Shown piece after piece: positions 35,968 through 44,764 of a stretch of DNA of 64,000 nucleotides. Source of the stretch: Mycolicibacterium aubagnense (lineage in GTDB: Bacteria > Actinomycetota > Actinomycetes > Mycobacteriales > Mycobacteriaceae); contig NZ_AP022577.1 of NCBI RefSeq assembly GCF_010730955.1, positions 868,001 to 932,000 of the forward strand, written 5' to 3'. Both the position numbers and the translations under genes were made by a program. Within the stretch, counting starts at the first letter, position 1; each line of letters begins with the position of its first letter. Under the pieces are notes generated by a model. That model had not been told where the DNA came from, did not search any database, and worked only from the letters and a program-made list of their open reading frames with translations.

Positions 35968-38574
35968 TCAGCTGGTCGCAGCCCCGCGGCGAATCAGCCC
36001 AGCCAGATCCTCTCGGTCCGAGATGTCGAGCTTGATGCAGGCCCGATACAGGTGCCCCTCCACCGTCCGAACCGACACCGTCAGCCGGTCGGCGATTTCT
36101 CGGTTGCTCAGACCGGCGGCGACCAGGTTTGCGATCTCACGTTCGCGCACCGTCAACGGCAACGGGTGTGTCGCCAATTCCAGTGCCGGGGTTCGCGCTC
36201 CCCCGCACTGCGCGGCCAACCGGTTCGCTACGGCTGCGGCCTGCGCGCCGCGCCGCCGATCGTCGGCAGCTGCGAAGGCCGCCGATGCCTGCGCCGCCGC
36301 GTCGAGCGCGGACAACAACGCACCGAGCTGCTCGAATTGCTCTGCGGCGACGAACAATCCGGCAGCGTCGCGTTCACCGACGGCCCGGGCATGCGCCACG
36401 ATCACGGTGGCGAGGCGGCCACCGATGCCAGAGGCGACCTCGATCAGCCGGTCCGCGACGCTGTGTTCGCCGAATCGCACTGCGTCATGCAGCGCCAACA
36501 TGGACACCGCGCGTTGGCCGGAGCTATCGGCCAACCGGGCCGCATCCAGTGCCAGTTCGATAGCGGCGCTTACGTTTCCCTCGGCTGCGGCGAGCCACGA
36601 TTCGGCAATCCTGAGCTGCGGGCCGAACACCGCGACGTGCCGGCCAGAGCGGACCTTCAGCTCGGCGACCATCTTGGCCCCCGGCTGTACCCGGCCCAAC
36701 GCGCAATAAGACTGCGCGAGCAGCAGCCTTGCCGGGAAGCTCCACGACGCCGCCGACTCAGCCGTCAGCGCCGCAACCGTCTGCTCCATCCGTGACACGG
36801 TCTCAAGGAAATCGCCGCGGGCCAGTCCGATCGTGCCGGCCAGCACATTGGCCATGCCCCACGCCAGATACTGGCCCGACGAGGTGATCTGCATCATGAC
36901 GGCGGATCGACTACTCGCCGCGTCGAATTCGCCGGCGAGCACCAACGCGCGCACCTCCCCGAATGCGGTGAGATAGCGAAGCAAGCCGTCCACCTTCGCG
37001 CCAGCCATGCGGCCGCGGCGAGCCACTACCGCCACCTCGTCGCTGCGTCCCATCAAAGCCAGCGCCAGCGCACCACCGAACGCCGCCCATTGCAACGCGA
37101 CGGGGTGCGCGATCGGGTCTGCCAACACCCGGTCGGCCATCGCCACGGCCTCCGGCAGACGGTTCTCGAAAGCGAGTGTTGCCGATGCTGCGCCGTCGAC
37201 GATCAATACCAGCTCGGGGCTCGTGATCCGTTCCCGCAGCAGTGCGAGCACCTCGTCGGCGCCTTCGGCGTCTCCCATCGACCAGTGCAGGTTGGCGATA
37301 CGCGCCCATCCCCACCGCAGCAGCTCCGGTTCGGACATCTGCTCGGGGTCGAACGAGCTGAGTGTCTCCTCGGCTTCTGTCGCCTTGCCCTGCCACAACA
37401 GCGAACGGGCCAGCAATTCCCCGGCCTCAAGACCGCCGCCCCGATTGGCAGCGGCGCGAGCCAGCCGCTCACCCAGTGTCACGTTCGTCAGAGCGATCGC
37501 CTCTCGCGCCGCTGTGACGAGCAGGTCGACGTCCGGCACCTCGTCGCTGTCCAGGGTCAGCTCCGCCAGCCGGATCCGGTGCGCCGAGCTACTCAGTGGG
37601 CGGTCTCGCATCGCGCGAACCAGCTCGCCCCGCAACCGGCGCGCCGCAGCCATCCCGAGTCGCCGGCGGATCACCTCACCGAACAAGGGGTGGGTGAACC
37701 TCACCTCGATGCCACCCGGCTCCTCGCCGACGCGCACCAGGCCACGGCTCTCCGCCTCTTCCACCACGTCCGCACCGACGATCACGGTCAGGGTGTCCAG
37801 GTCGAGTGGTTCACAAAAGGTCAACAACCGCAGCGCGTGCAGCACCTGGTCGGGCAACTGGTCGACCCTGGAATCCAACAACGACGCCAGCTCCGAGGTG
37901 ACTGCAGCCCGGCCCCGCAGCTGCCACACTCCCCGAACCTGCCGCAGAGTGCCCGCCTCGATGGCCCCCTCCACCAGGTGACGGACGAACAGCGCATTCC
38001 CGCCCGAGGCCTGCCACATCAGCTCGGCGGACAGACCCTCCACCTGGCCGCCCAATGCCTCCTCGATGAGGCCGACGCATTGCTGTTGGCTGAACGGCAT
38101 CAGATGCAACCGCTGCAGATACCGGTCCTTCCACAGCGACGTGATCGCGTCGGGAACCGGTGCCCCCGCACGGACCGTGGCCACGATACGCACCGACCCG
38201 TCCAATGCCAGCTGGTGCAGGAGAGTCGCCGACAACTGATCCAAAAGATGGGCGTCGTCCACGCCGATCACCGAATGACCTTCGGCCAGAATCGTTTCCC
38301 GTGCGGCAGACAGGAATGCCACCGGATCGCGCGACGTGGCGCTGCGCACCAGATGGGCAAACACCCCGAGCGGAATGCCCCGCGCCGACTCCGTCGCCGC
38401 AACCCAGTGCGCTCGCACCGGTAGTGACTGGGTCACCAGTCGGGCCAGCGTCGTTTTGCCCACGCCCGCATCACCGACCAAGACGATGCCGCAATCGCCG
38501 GATTCCCCGAGTAACGCCGCGCGAATCAACGAGAATTCACTGTCGCGGTGAACGACCGGCCAGTTCTGGGCCAC
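35968..38574 (-). CDS. Large AAA-ATPase LuxR-type regulator (LAL-like)
   Basis: 868 residues. Walker A is VGDAGVGKTTLARL at residues 33-46 and Walker B VIGVDDAHLLDQ near 100. The middle ~500 residues are helical, TPR-like repeats. The C-terminal LuxR HTH is LTVREREIANLVAAGLSNRE through IADRLTVSVRTVEGHLYRAC. LAL regulators are inducer- and ATP-dependent activators. The start is GTG 38574. It is just downstream of the LysA-like gene on the same strand (106 bases), so it is the nearest candidate regulator of the lysis-type cluster, though that is inference. Confidence 0.92.
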   Translation of the reverse strand: MAQNWPVVHRDSEFSLIRAALLGESGDCGIVLVGDAGVGKTTLARLVTQSLPVRAHWVAATESARGIPLGVFAHLVRSATSRDPVAFLSAARETILAEGHSVIGVDDAHLLDQLSATLLHQLALDGSVRIVATVRAGAPVPDAITSLWKDRYLQRLHLMPFSQQQCVGLIEEALGGQVEGLSAELMWQASGGNALFVRHLVEGAIEAGTLRQVRGVWQLRGRAAVTSELASLLDSRVDQLPDQVLHALRLLTFCEPLDLDTLTVIVGADVVEEAESRGLVRVGEEPGGIEVRFTHPLFGEVIRRRLGMAAARRLRGELVRAMRDRPLSSSAHRIRLAELTLDSDEVPDVDLLVTAAREAIALTNVTLGERLARAAANRGGGLEAGELLARSLLWQGKATEAEETLSSFDPEQMSEPELLRWGWARIANLHWSMGDAEGADEVLALLRERITSPELVLIVDGAASATLAFENRLPEAVAMADRVLADPIAHPVALQWAAFGGALALALMGRSDEVAVVARRGRMAGAKVDGLLRYLTAFGEVRALVLAGEFDAASSRSAVMMQITSSGQYLAWGMANVLAGTIGLARGDFLETVSRMEQTVAALTAESAASWSFPARLLLAQSYCALGRVQPGAKMVAELKVRSGRHVAVFGPQLRIAESWLAAAEGNVSAAIELALDAARLADSSGQRAVSMLALHDAVRFGEHSVADRLIEVASGIGGRLATVIVAHARAVGERDAAGLFVAAEQFEQLGALLSALDAAAQASAAFAAADDRRRGAQAAAVANRLAAQCGGARTPALELATHPLPLTVREREIANLVAAGLSNREIADRLTVSVRTVEGHLYRACIKLDISDREDLAGLIRRGAATS

Positions 38575-38680
38575 GGCGTATCAGCCTACCGGCCGATTTC
38601 CGCAATTGGAGGCATTATGACCGTGGGATATCGGGCTGTCTTTCGGGCCATTGATTAACGTCCGGCCCGCAATATCGACG

Positions 38681-40108
38681 TCACATCTTGTCGTGCAGAT
38701 CGGACACCATGTCGAATATCGTCTTGCCGTTGTGGGTTCTGGTGAGCACTCTCGACAGCGTCGTAATCTGGTCCAACACCGAGCGGGTGGTGTTCCGCGT
38801 TTCGTCGAGCGGCACGGTGTCCGGGGCCAGCAGGTCCACCTCACGGTAGTCCGCTCCATCGGGGCCGATCAGCGGTGAACCGTCTGTGTTGGTGCCGTTC
38901 AGCATATTCAGGATGTCTTGGGGCTGAGCCATGGTAATCACTCCTGTCGTGGCCGTGGCGGCTGCCGGTGCTGCGCCGCCAGCGGTTCCGATGCCGCAGG
39001 CTGCGGCAAAATCGTTGGGCGACAAGCCGTCTGCGACGTTCATGTCGCAGTTGCCGAATGGGTTACATCCCATCGGCAGGCCTTGATTGGCGCCGTACGC
39101 GCCATCTGTGTACTGGTGAGCGATCTGCCCAGGCAGCAGCGGGTTGGAGCCGTACGACGCAGCAATCACCCGTAATCCTTTGGGCCGCGACACCCACATC
39201 GTGTTGAAGTCACCCTGGTTGGCATACCCGATGACACGCGCCGGGTCACCAGCGTATTGGGTCAGGTTGTCGTATAGGGCGTTGATCCAATCGGATCCGT
39301 CGCCGGCGGGGTTCCCGCCACTTTCCACGTCCAGCATCAGCACGACCTTGGGGTGCAGTCCCCCATTGGCATCGATCATCTGCCGCACGGTGTTGGCATT
39401 GTCCTGCCAATTCGGACGCACGTAGGTGTAAACGATGCCGCATTCCAACCGGCCGGAGTCCAGCGCATTGCGCATCCACGCATAGTTTTGCGCGAACTTG
39501 GAATCCTGGTGGGTGCCGTCGCTCACGCGGATGGAAAGAATCTTGTACGGGTAGGAATCGCCTACCGGGACCTGGAATTCGGACACGTCGGCAAAGAAGC
39601 TATCCATGTGGCCCTGGGTCGGAGGTGTGCCGTCTTCGACAACCGGACCCGCCACATACCAGTGATCATTCCAGTAGCTGCTGTCGGAAGGGATGGACTT
39701 GGGGGTGGTACAGCACCCGTATGAGCCCGACGATTCCATCGCGACCCCGTCGACGACACAGTTCATGTGCGAATGTGGACCGCCGTCACCTTCATGGTGA
39801 AGGTTGATCACCACCGGCGCGTCGCCGGGTACTTCGCTCAACGATGCGACATGCACCAGGTCGAATGGTCCGACGTGCTGCTCGCCAACCGGCTGGTATC
39901 GATACGACTCGGTGGACAGTCCTTGCCTGCCCCACACCATGTGGTTGCCGTTGAACACCGCTGAGAGCACGTCGGTCACCAGGCCCGAACAGTCACAACC
40001 CACGCCGCGATTGTTGGGATCCCAGGTACCGCCGTAGACGTAATCGTCACCGAGCCGATCGAAGAAAATGCGTTTGGCGAACTCCACGTCGCCGCGAGTG
40101 ACAGTCAT
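38681..40108 (-). CDS. LysA-like protein: NlpC/P60-like plus GH25-like domains
   Basis: 475 residues. Residues ~1-155 form a cysteine-peptidase-like domain of mycobacteriophage type: DDYVYGGTWDPNNRGVGCDC-SG with catalytic-type Cys40, and a His pair in GGPHSHMNCVVDG (~109-121). Residues ~170-365 resemble GH25 lysozyme: FFADVSEFQVPVG, then VVLMLDVESGG (Asp260/Glu262) and VIGYANQGDF. An Ala/Thr-rich linker and a helical tail (ILNMLNGTNTDG..., VSDLHDKM) follow; no known wall-binding domain. No signal peptide is seen, as in phage endolysins. ATG 40108 has GGAGGG 5 bases upstream. It is predicted to cleave peptidoglycan. It is divergent from the patatin-LysB pair across a shared promoter with repeated dyads. 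Confidence 0.82.
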   Translation of the reverse strand: MTVTRGDVEFAKRIFFDRLGDDYVYGGTWDPNNRGVGCDCSGLVTDVLSAVFNGNHMVWGRQGLSTESYRYQPVGEQHVGPFDLVHVASLSEVPGDAPVVINLHHEGDGGPHSHMNCVVDGVAMESSGSYGCCTTPKSIPSDSSYWNDHWYVAGPVVEDGTPPTQGHMDSFFADVSEFQVPVGDSYPYKILSIRVSDGTHQDSKFAQNYAWMRNALDSGRLECGIVYTYVRPNWQDNANTVRQMIDANGGLHPKVVLMLDVESGGNPAGDGSDWINALYDNLTQYAGDPARVIGYANQGDFNTMWVSRPKGLRVIAASYGSNPLLPGQIAHQYTDGAYGANQGLPMGCNPFGNCDMNVADGLSPNDFAAACGIGTAGGAAPAAATATTGVITMAQPQDILNMLNGTNTDGSPLIGPDGADYREVDLLAPDTVPLDETRNTTRSVLDQITTLSRVLTRTHNGKTIFDMVSDLHDKM

Positions 40109-40575
40109 CAGTCCCTCCATTGATGAAGTGTTGAGAAATCAAGTGTCACGCCAAATGGGCTGAAAAGCGCCAGTAATCCACTACTCGAATCGCGACCCAT
40201 CTGGACGCTGGATGTCGTAGCGATACCGCGTTGCTCGAGTAGGTGCGCGAACCCACTGATTCGAGTAGCCGGCTACGCACACACCCGGGCTCTCAGAAGC
40301 ACAACATCGTTGGGGCGTAGACGGACTGGATCGCGGCTGACTCGGCGACTCAGCCGTCCCGGCCATCACAGAGGCGGGTCATCATGGGCCTGGGAGCGGC
40401 GACCATGCTGTCGATGGCCGTATCCAATTCCGGTTCATGAAACCTGAATTCGAGTAGTCGACTACTCGATACAGGTGCATGACGCCGCAATTAGCGTCGA
40501 ATCCATCAGCAAAGCGGCGCTCTGGATTAATTCGGGGCTTACGAGCATGATTGACGATGGTTGGGGAGGTGCGCG
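40109..40575. promoter_or_regulatory. Divergent promoter region with repeated CGAGTAG dyads
   Basis: A 467-bp stretch without a gene. It contains four copies of a CTACTCGA/TCGAGTAG-type element: 40181-40190 (CTACTCGAAT), 40234-40242 (CTCGAGTAG), 40259-40268 region (ATTCGAGTAG, then CCGGCTAC) and 40449-40470. Three share ATTCGAGTAG, a 4-base spacer and a full or partial inverted CTAC. The fourth is a perfect palindrome. No other copies were noticed in the window. This looks like an operator array controlling both divergent units. Confidence 0.65.
40450..40469. promoter_or_regulatory. Perfect 20-bp palindrome, probable operator
   Basis: TCGAGTAGTCGACTACTCGA is fully self-complementary. It lies 107 bases before the patatin gene and is the most symmetric copy of the repeated element in this region. 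It does not match the mycobacterial SOS box (TCGAAC-N4-GTTCGA). Confidence 0.75.
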
Positions 40576-43500
40576 ATGGCTTTCCAGGGCCCGTCGGCGG
40601 TGTCGGATTCCACCCAGGAACTGCGACTGGCGACCACGATAACCGGCGGTGTCAGCCTCGCGATCTGGATGGCGGGGGTGACGCGGGAGATCAACTTGCT
40701 TGCCCAAGCGTCGCAGTGGCGACGAGCGGGCGGAGCGCTCCCCGCCTCCACGCTGAGCACAGCGGCGGAATCGTCTCTCACGCTGTACGCCGAACTGATC
40801 GACCTGCTCGACGTCGTTGTCGACGTCGACGTCCTGTCAGGCACCAGTGCCGGCGGTATCAACGCAGCATTCCTTGCGTGGTCACGAATCAAGGGAGCCG
40901 ACCTTGGCAATCTCCGCGAACTGTGGCTCGACCTGGGGGCCTTGACTGATCTTCTACGCGACCCCACGGACGCCACCACGCCGTCGCTCCTCTACGGCGA
41001 CGAGCGCATGTTCAAGAACCTCGACGCCCAGATTCCGACATTCACACACGGACCTTTCCCGGTCCTGCCCGACCCCGACGACGGTGATGGTGTGCCGTCC
41101 ACCACGCTCTACATCACGACGACGCTGCTCAACGGAGAGACCAGTAGGTTCACCGACTCTTTCGGTACTCAAGTTCAGGACGTCGACCGACGCGGTGTCT
41201 TCACCTTCACCGAGAAGAACCTCACAGACAGCAGTGCAGCCTCAGCACTGGCATTGGCCGCCCGCAGCAGCGCGTCGTTCCCCGCCGCATTCGAACCATC
41301 CTTCATCCCCTTCACCGAAGGAACCGCCAAGACGGGCGACGTGCCCGCCCGGCCGCCGATGGCACCCTTCACCAATTTCACCCGCCCGCACTGGGTCGCC
41401 GATGGCGGAATGTTGGACAACCGGCCCATTGATGTTGTGCTGCAACGAATCTTTGACCGTCCCGCCCAGCGGCCGGTCCGCCGGGTGCTGCTGTTCGTCG
41501 TGCCATCGTCAGGACCGACCCCGGCCTTGGCCGCCGATCCACAAGACGACCTGGAAAACCCCCTCGGGCTCCTTGACGCACTCCTCAAAGACCTCACCGC
41601 GATGACCTCGCAATCGATCTCGGCCGACCTCCGAGCCATCCGCACCCACCAAGACCGCATGCGAGCGCGTGTCAACACACGACTGCGTCTCGCACAGCTC
41701 GCCATCAATCTGCCGGCAGAAACCCCGTTGCTGACCCCACAGCTGCTGACGGACTACACAACCCAAGAAGCGACCCGACATGCCCAAACCGTCACCGCCG
41801 CCCTGCTCCGTCAGCTCAGCACCTGGCCCCCGGCGAACGGCTCACCGCAGAGCATCCCCGAGAAATGGCAGGCCAACCTACGGATCGGTGGTGACGCCGA
41901 AACCCTCTGCCGCAGAGCGATCACCGAAACCATCAAGCGCAGTTGGTCGTCTCCCGGAGCACCGTTACCAACGAACGCGGCCGCCCTCACCCGGTTCGGC
42001 CGGCCGGCGTTCGACCTTGCCAAAGCGTGCGCGATCGTCATCATCCGGACGGCCTACCAGCTCGCCACGTCCACAGAGGAAATGACCGCCGTGGCCACCA
42101 TCGCCAAGCACATATCCGACGCATGCGCACCGCCCGAACCGTTCGACCTGGGCGATCTCGTCAGCGCGGTCTGTTCCGACGCCCGGACCCGGAACGGAAC
42201 ACTAGAAGAGGCCGCCGGGGAACTCGCAAACGCATACCTTCAACACTGGGGAGTAGACAATGATGCCTGGGACAAGCTGGGCACCGCGATTGTCGGCGGT
42301 TACCGAACACTGACCGACCTTGCCAACCAGTCACCGGCCACAGGACCAGCAGCGGATGCCGTGCGGGCACCTGACAGTCGGCAACTCGATCAGCTCACGA
42401 CCTACCTCAAATACCTTGCGCCGGCGAACGATGCGGCAACGGTGGCGACGAAGCTGTTCAACCTCGCCGCCACCCAGCGGGCGATGCTGCCCGCCGAAGC
42501 AGACGTGGAGCAATCGCTCGAGCTGATACAGGTCAGCGCCGACACGCGCTGCCAGCTCGCGCCCGATTGTCAGACAGCCGCCCAAAAACTCACCGGCATG
42601 CAGTTCCACAACTTCGGCGCCTTCTATAAACGGTCATGGCGAGCCAACGACTGGATGTGGGGTCGACTCGACGGCGCAGGATGGCTGGTTCACGCGCTCC
42701 TCGACCCACGGCGAGTGCAGCGGATCGTCCCAACACACGACGCCGAATGGCCGGTTGGCCCGGACCGCAGGGCGCAGTGGTTCGTGCGCAACCTCGAAGC
42801 GATTGGGGCACCCGGCATTCCGAGCGCGGGCCCACCGTCTGCCGCGGTGCTCACAGAACTCCAATTCCTGGACCGTCCGGAGATGTCGCTGCCGTCCAGC
42901 CTGCCCAACACCTCACTGTGGCTGGCGCAGGCGTGGCAGAAGTGCGTCCTCGATGAGGAATTGGACGCCCTGGCCAACGCCGTGCTCAATCCGCAACCGC
43001 CCAAACCTCCGGACTGGAGTCCCACAACAACTCACGACTGGGCGGAGAAAGTACTGGCCAAACCCGCCGGTCCGGCCAAATACGCACTACTGCAGGAGAA
43101 TCCCGTCGCCGGAGAAACACTCGCCACCGACAAGAGCTCTCCACTCATGTCCCGCACCATCACCAAAACCGTTGCCACCGCGGCTGCGGCGGCCGGCAGT
43201 GTCCAACAGCTGCCCGGCGTCCTCAAGCCGCCGCTCAACACCGCCCGGACCATGGCCCTTGGTGCATATCGCGTCGTATGGTCGACCAAAGGCAGTGCGA
43301 GACAGGTCATCATCTTCGGCACCGCGCTCCTCATCCTCGGCGCGGCGGCTGCGATCCAGTCCTCCACCGGGCTTGGACTTCTCGGCCTCGCCCTGGGCGG
43401 GATCGGGGCGTATCTCATCGCGCTGGGCACCTGGCAACGCTCCAGCAGGCTGCTTCTCGCTCTGCTGTCAATCACCCTCGTCGGCATGATCGCCGCGCTG

Positions 43501-43683
43501 ACCACACCCGCAGTCCGCAACGCGTTGTTCGGTACCCGCGAGCACGACGGTTTCGTCGGCGCCCATGCCTACTGGATCGGCACCCAATGGTGGCACCCTC
43601 TGCTCGTCGTCGGCGCAGTCGCGTTGGCCGTCGGCGTGATCGGCGCCGGCATCGGAGTCAACAGGCACAGCCACAAACGCTGA
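40576..43683 (+). CDS. Patatin-like phospholipase (DUF3376 type) with C-terminal TM helices
   Basis: 1,035 residues. Patatin parts: oxyanion loop TGGVSLAIWMAG (23-34), nucleophile GTSAGGINA with Ser91, SSASFPAAFEP (~231-241), and the dyad Asp in WVADGGMLDNRP (Asp276). The middle ~600 residues are mostly helical, of the actinobacterial DUF3376 type. The C-terminus has four hydrophobic helices in the last ~135 residues (VIIFGTALLILGAAAAIQ; GLLGLALGGIGAYLIALG; LLLALLSITLVGMIAAL; LLVVGAVALAVGVIGAGI). Predicted membrane-bound lipid acyl hydrolase. ATG 40576 follows GGGGAGGT, a strong ribosome site. The LysB-like gene starts 54 bases after it. Confidence 0.9.
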   Translation: MAFQGPSAVSDSTQELRLATTITGGVSLAIWMAGVTREINLLAQASQWRRAGGALPASTLSTAAESSLTLYAELIDLLDVVVDVDVLSGTSAGGINAAFLAWSRIKGADLGNLRELWLDLGALTDLLRDPTDATTPSLLYGDERMFKNLDAQIPTFTHGPFPVLPDPDDGDGVPSTTLYITTTLLNGETSRFTDSFGTQVQDVDRRGVFTFTEKNLTDSSAASALALAARSSASFPAAFEPSFIPFTEGTAKTGDVPARPPMAPFTNFTRPHWVADGGMLDNRPIDVVLQRIFDRPAQRPVRRVLLFVVPSSGPTPALAADPQDDLENPLGLLDALLKDLTAMTSQSISADLRAIRTHQDRMRARVNTRLRLAQLAINLPAETPLLTPQLLTDYTTQEATRHAQTVTAALLRQLSTWPPANGSPQSIPEKWQANLRIGGDAETLCRRAITETIKRSWSSPGAPLPTNAAALTRFGRPAFDLAKACAIVIIRTAYQLATSTEEMTAVATIAKHISDACAPPEPFDLGDLVSAVCSDARTRNGTLEEAAGELANAYLQHWGVDNDAWDKLGTAIVGGYRTLTDLANQSPATGPAADAVRAPDSRQLDQLTTYLKYLAPANDAATVATKLFNLAATQRAMLPAEADVEQSLELIQVSADTRCQLAPDCQTAAQKLTGMQFHNFGAFYKRSWRANDWMWGRLDGAGWLVHALLDPRRVQRIVPTHDAEWPVGPDRRAQWFVRNLEAIGAPGIPSAGPPSAAVLTELQFLDRPEMSLPSSLPNTSLWLAQAWQKCVLDEELDALANAVLNPQPPKPPDWSPTTTHDWAEKVLAKPAGPAKYALLQENPVAGETLATDKSSPLMSRTITKTVATAAAAAGSVQQLPGVLKPPLNTARTMALGAYRVVWSTKGSARQVIIFGTALLILGAAAAIQSSTGLGLLGLALGGIGAYLIALGTWQRSSRLLLALLSITLVGMIAALTTPAVRNALFGTREHDGFVGAHAYWIGTQWWHPLLVVGAVALAVGVIGAGIGVNRHSHKR

Positions 43684-43737
43684 AGAGCGAGGTCTCGACC
43701 GGGCGCCGGCGCGACACGACAAGAAGGGAGCACCCCG

Positions 43738-44763
43738 ATGCCTCTACCGTATGGGCCCGGAGCCCACGGAACAGAAATCGAATACTGGCAAGCATGGTTC
43801 CAGCGTGTGTACCGCGCGTACGCGCCGGCGAAAGATGGCATGTACGGTGACGGCGCCGCGGTTACTGAAATGCAACGGCGGCTGGGGCTCCCCCAGACCG
43901 GCATCTTCGACGAAGCGACCGCGCAGGCCGCCCACTACGCTCCACCACCGCCGGATCTGCGCCCGATCATGTTCACGGTCGAAGGTCACTTGTCGGACAT
44001 GTTCAGCGGGCCCGTCGCAGACACCGCCACAACCCTTGAGGCCGAAGGCATCTGCCATCATCAGCCGATCGGCTACAACAACGGCGCGCTCCCGTTCGAC
44101 AATGACAGCGGTGTCAACGAACTTGCCCGCTTGCTCGGCGCCGCCCAGATGGACAACGGCGTACCGTTCCCGGAGGGCACGCCGTGGTCACTCGGCGTTT
44201 ACTCCCAGGGCGGGATCGTCGGGTCGTACTTCTACTTCCGTTACCTACAGCCCGATCAGCCGCTGGCCTGGCGCGCCCCCGACCTCAAAGGCGTTCTGGC
44301 GTATGCCAACCCGTGCCGGCAGACCGATTCGATCGCATCCTGGGCCCGACCATGGGTGACAGCGACCGGTACCCACGGCCTGGACCCGAACCAGCGGTTC
44401 GGTCTGCCCGGCTTCCCCGCCAAGCCCGACACTTGGGTGGACGTCTACCGCAAAGGCGACATCTTCGCCGAGAACAGTGACGACCAGGCGAGCGCGGTCA
44501 AAGCCGCTGTCTACGAGGCAGTGATGAACGACTGGACCAGCAACCCGTTCTCCCTCGCCGGGCAGATCGCGGTATCGCTCCATGCGCCCTTCAACGAAGT
44601 ATTCGCCGTGATCGAGGCCATGATCAGCGGCGCCGTGTTCCTGGCCAGCAACCCGAACCCGCACTACGCGCCGTTCGAACTCGAGGGCGGTAAGGACTGG
44701 ATGCGAGAACGACTCACCACCGGGTCGGTGCCGGCCCCTCAGGTCAAGCCGGTAGTGGCCTGA
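43738..44763 (+). CDS. LysB-like esterase with peptidoglycan-binding domain
   Basis: 341 residues. Residues ~8-65 are a PG_binding_1-like domain (EYWQAWFQRVYRAYAP ... YGDGAAVTEMQRRLGLPQTG-IFDEAT). The rest is an alpha/beta hydrolase like mycobacteriophage LysB: the early strand IMFTVEGHLSD, nucleophile elbow GVYSQGG (Ser156), and RKGDIFAENSDDQA toward the acid region; the His is probably in NPNPHYAPFELEGG. LysB cleaves the mycolate-arabinogalactan ester and helps phages lyse mycobacteria. No signal peptide. ATG 43738 follows AAGGGAG. It ends one base before the convergent DUF89 gene. Confidence 0.87.
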   Translation: MPLPYGPGAHGTEIEYWQAWFQRVYRAYAPAKDGMYGDGAAVTEMQRRLGLPQTGIFDEATAQAAHYAPPPPDLRPIMFTVEGHLSDMFSGPVADTATTLEAEGICHHQPIGYNNGALPFDNDSGVNELARLLGAAQMDNGVPFPEGTPWSLGVYSQGGIVGSYFYFRYLQPDQPLAWRAPDLKGVLAYANPCRQTDSIASWARPWVTATGTHGLDPNQRFGLPGFPAKPDTWVDVYRKGDIFAENSDDQASAVKAAVYEAVMNDWTSNPFSLAGQIAVSLHAPFNEVFAVIEAMISGAVFLASNPNPHYAPFELEGGKDWMRERLTTGSVPAPQVKPVVA

Positions 44764-44764
44764 A

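Noticed and set aside
36023..38424. Long plus-strand open frames across the LAL regulator gene
   Set aside because: They are antisense to a gene with clear Walker and LuxR motifs and have GC-rich codon artefacts.
40450..40469. SOS (LexA) box
   Set aside because: The palindrome TCGAGTAGTCGACTACTCGA lacks the GAAC-N4-GTTC core of the mycobacterial LexA site.
38681..44763. A complete prophage around the lysis-type genes
   Set aside because: Neighbouring genes are ordinary mycobacterial metabolism and regulation; no capsid, tail, terminase or integrase gene is seen.
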